Source: Arachnopeziza araneosa (lineage: Eukaryota; Ascomycota; Leotiomycetes; Helotiales; Arachnopezizaceae). From it: a DNA stretch of 45,702 bases. Numbering within the stretch: the stretch's first letter is position 1; each line of letters opens with the position of its first letter. Below are positions 42,709 to 45,702 of the stretch, piece by piece. Below the pieces are notes generated by a model, which saw only the letters and a list, made by a program, of their open reading frames with translations, was not told the origin of the DNA and did not search any database. The stretch is taken from assembly GCA_003988855.1 (NCBI GenBank), contig QYAI01000247.1, positions 1-45,702 of the forward strand, in the 5' to 3' direction. The position numbers and the translations under genes are program-made.

Positions 42709-45334
42709 ATGGATCTCGGGGACAATGGAGACCTCAGCGGGGGCTTTTCGGGCAATGAGGGGGAGCTCCAACCGCAGAAAAAGCCGCGAGTACTACCAGA
42801 CGACCTTCCCAAATCTCTGGATGATCGCAAGAGTGTTCCTTCTTTCACGGCAGAGACCGAGATGTACGATGCATGGCAAGGTTCGCAGTCACTTGCCCAA
42901 TTCTCTTTGATCGTATGCTAATCTGCGGTTCGCGGTATAGGACAGTCTCAGTTCCTGACCACTCCAGTTCTGGCCAAACCACTCCAGTTCAGCAGTCTTT
43001 CCATAGACGATCATGGATTCGACGATAATCTTGCGACTCAGAAGATAGGTGATAGTGACACGAGGTTGATGGAGATGCTCGCGGCGCAGGCGGCGCATAG
43101 AGATGGTTCAGCCAGCGAAGATGAGGATGCTGTTGCTTCAGATGAGAAGCTGAGCGATGCAGAGAAGAAAGAAATCTTGCAGAAAGCCCTGAATATGGCC
43201 GCTAGTAATGGAGACGTGGAACGGATTGAGCGGATTTTGAAGGGCAAGGCGAAAGACTTTGTAGATATCGATGCGCCGGATGAGGAGGGAACGGCGCCCT
43301 TGATCTATGCGAGTTGTTTTGTGAGTATGGATTTGTAAGGCTACAGAAAAAAGCTAATGCTAGAGGTAGGGCCATGAGCCTGTTGTGACGGCTCTCTTAG
43401 ATGCGGGTGCAAAAGTGGACAACCAGGATAGGAATCAGTGGAGTGCGCTGATGTGGGCCATGACAAACAGGCATAAAGGGATCGCCAAGGCATTGTTGGA
43501 TCGTGGTGCATCTCCAGAAGTTAAATCTTCCTCTGGCCGCACGGCATTCGATTTCGTGGCTCCAGATAGCGATATTTCAGGGTATCTACAGGATAGTGGA
43601 TATCACATTGGCAGTGTAGGCGTTACTGATGACTTCTACAACCCTGGGTTCTCGCAGGATCGGTTTGAAGAAGAAATGGCAGAGAATGAGCTGAGGAGGC
43701 GTATGATGATGGAGAGTGCTCGTGATTTGGAGGTTGATATTGGGAACGTGGGCTTCGACGACCAGCCTGAGGTAAGACGCTTGGTCGCCAAAACTCCTAA
43801 CGCTGACGAATTGCAGACCCCCGAGGAACTGGAAGAGGAGGCGCCTGATTTTGACTGGGCTAGATGCTCGCATGACCAGATGTTTGTATTTCAGGAGAGC
43901 GAATTAGGCCGAATCCTCGACATTATCATAACCAACATGACACCTCAGCGGTCGCCCTCTCAAAAGCCAGTTCCAGCGAATATCATCTTCCTAAGTGCAC
44001 GTTATGCGCACTATCATGCAAATGAAGATTTACTGGCCAAGCTTTTGATTACTGCTATGGATAAGATCAACGATGTGGTTGAGGCACATCAATGGGATAT
44101 GACTATTCTTGCTTTCTGGATCTCCAACGCCACATTACTACTTCATTATCTGAAGAAAGATGCAGGATTGGCAGGTTCAACCACAGAATTCCAACTTCAG
44201 CTTGCTGAATTGGTCAATGAGATCTTCATTCTCATCATCAGGGATGCGGAGAGAAGAATGGATAAAGTTATGGATTCGGCAATGCTGGATCACGAAACAA
44301 TTCCTGGCTTCGAGGACATTACGTTCCAAAATGAGTGGAAGATCTTCAAACGAAAGAATCAAGTAAAGGAAGAGCCTGCTGAACGGAGATTTCGACCACC
44401 ATCTCCACGAGCAAGAGCAAAGCCGTCGCCCCGAAATATCACGTCCCTACTGTCATCAACATTATTCGTCTTAGATTTGTACGATATACATTCAGTTATC
44501 ACATCTCAAATCTTAGCACAACTTTTGTACTGGCTTGGAGCCGAGATTTTTAATCGCATCATGTCAAATCGAAAATATCTTGCAAGAACTAAAGCCATGC
44601 AGATTCGTATGAACATATCTAGTCTTGAAGAGTGGGCACGGTCAAATAATCGGCAACCCGAGCATTACGAGCATGGTTCCATGACATCTACAGGTGAAAC
44701 GACTATAGATGCTGCACGACGTCACCTAGCCCCAGTGATACAGTTACTACAGTGGTTACAATGCTTCTCATCCTTGGGAATGGATGATCTTGAGGCACTG
44801 GTCGGCACACTACAGCAACTTACGCGGCTTACTCCACAACAATTGATTCACGCCGTGAAACACTACCGACCCGAAGTCGGGGAGAAAGGCCTATCGAAAA
44901 GCGCCATGAAATACCTAGTCAACCTGCAGCGGGAAGCCAAACTCCGGAAAGAAAGACAAAAAGACGGGCGCCGGCAGTCCAAATTACCTACTACACCAAC
45001 GAAAACTACGCAGAATGGTCAGCCCACAAGTCCAGACTCGAATGGCAAGCCACCGAACGTAAACAAGCCTCTCCCAGCAGACGGCCCACCCTCAGATGAG
45101 GACGACACTCCGGAAAATCTCCTGCTTGACCCCGCCCTCATGCTACCATTCTCCCTCCCGACTAGCACTGATATGCTTATATCATACGGTGCCGGATTCG
45201 GCGGCGTCAACCGGGAGCGCGAGCGAAAGTACATTCCTACGGTACCACCGGAATTTCTGGCCAAGCTGGATATGAATGGGGGTCGGGCGCAATCAACTTT
45301 CCACGAACGGGACTGGGAGAATGAGGAGCTGTAA
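42709..45334 (+). CDS. Ankyrin-repeat and DIL (dilute)-domain protein
   Basis: Exons 42709-42880, 42941-43320, 43370-43771 and 43817-45334 give 823 aa. Introns are 60, 49 and 45 bp. The third (GTAAGA...CTAAC...TTGCAG, 43772-43816) has no stop and is 3n long, so read-through adds 15 residues. The N-terminus is acidic with a QKKPR basic patch. Ankyrin repeats span about 139-250 (ALNMAASNGDVERIERIL, VVTALLDAGAKVDNQDRNQW, GIAKALLDRGASPEVKSSSG). A DIL domain covers about 340-680: FWISNATLLLHYLKKD, then VITSQILAQLLYWLGAEIFN. The tail is Pro/Asp-rich, ending HERDWENEEL. Known: DIL domains occur in class V myosin tails and in fungal ankyrin-DIL proteins linked to vesicle or organelle traffic. The cargo here is unknown. 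Confidence 0.9.
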
Positions 45335-45702
45335 GGTTCCAACGAAAAAGGAGACGAGGTGGTGTGTGAATGACTCAGATAAGATGAGATGGAAGGTGAG
45401 ACAATCGGTATAAAAATCTGGCAGCAGCGTACGATAGATAGGATTGGGAATGGAGGTGGAGGCGAACGAGCAAGCATAGCAGCGGGACATTAGCATTGGG
45501 TGGCGTTTCTGTTTGTGTCAAGCCAGCTCGTTCGATTTCAAATTAGCGGGATTTTTGGTGTGGGCAGAAAGGAGAGACAACAATTTCAAGGGCCGTGAAG
45601 AAAATGGGGATTGCTAAATCCTGTCCGGCAGAGTGCTAAATCCTGTCCACTAGCGTCGTGCGCCACCCATGTACCAGGCATCAACACCACATAGTAATTT
45701 AT
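45335..45702. other. 3' flank of the ankyrin-DIL gene with a 15-bp direct repeat
   Basis: No gene supported. TGCTAAATCCTGTCC occurs at 45612-45626 and again at 45634-45648, 22 bp apart start to start. The window ends here. Confidence 0.6.

Overview
The window is a piece of a filamentous ascomycete genome (Pezizomycotina). The evidence is the gene content (an RS-domain HUB1 ubiquitin-like protein, PIG-H, Pus3/Deg1, Prs1-type PRPP synthetase, Rpc9, eL27, a 2EXR protein, allantoicase, an ankyrin-DIL protein) and the intron style: 45-198 bp, GT...CTAAC...AG, several exactly 45 bp. A Leotiomycete is my guess, not something the sequence proves. Gene-dense, GC-balanced islands alternate with AT-rich, gene-poor, repeat-bearing blocks.

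Left part (1-19 kb): an F-box/leucine-rich-repeat gene (371-2388), a GC-rich membrane-protein fragment (about 2701-3006), a small two-exon gene of unknown function (4821-5235), an NmrA-like NAD(P)-binding protein (6362-7208), and a Gln/Pro-rich, probably nuclear protein on the minus strand (11136-12888) whose intron appears to be GC-AG. Upstream of that last gene lie several kilobases with no intact gene. They contain short coding-like islands (15.6-16.6 kb, 17.5-18.3 kb) that look like decayed or unresolved multi-exon genes.

Middle part (19-34 kb): an AT-rich block with a 52-bp minisatellite (about 21.1-21.7 kb, containing an assembly gap), then a compact housekeeping island. HUB1-like (RS + ubiquitin-like) and PIG-H run in tandem. 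PIG-H converges with Pus3, and Pus3 diverges from an atypical prenylated Rho/Ras-like GTPase. Next come the divergent pair Prs1-type PRPP synthetase / Rpc9, a degenerate ~100-bp repeat, a tRNA-like gene interrupted by about 100 nt in its anticodon loop, and ribosomal protein eL27 with a 7-nt first and an 8-nt last coding exon.

Right part (34-45.7 kb): a 2EXR-domain gene with a small tandem repeat upstream, then a long AT-rich block (36.5-39.1 kb) with a second satellite-like array. Its core (TTTCGTTGC-N4-CGCACTT) resembles the core of the first array 16 kb away. Then follow a cytochrome b561 protein and allantoicase (divergent, sharing a promoter with GATA sites and an 18-bp tandem repeat), and an ankyrin-DIL protein. 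The b561 and ankyrin-DIL genes each contain a stop-free intron of 3n length that an ORF scan reads as coding.

The genes do not form one pathway. They cover RNA metabolism (HUB1, Pus3, Rpc9, tRNA-like, eL27), nucleotide precursor supply (PRPP), GPI anchoring (PIG-H), purine nitrogen salvage (allantoicase) and traffic/signalling (ankyrin-DIL, GTPase). I see no viral, transposase or secondary-metabolite cluster genes.
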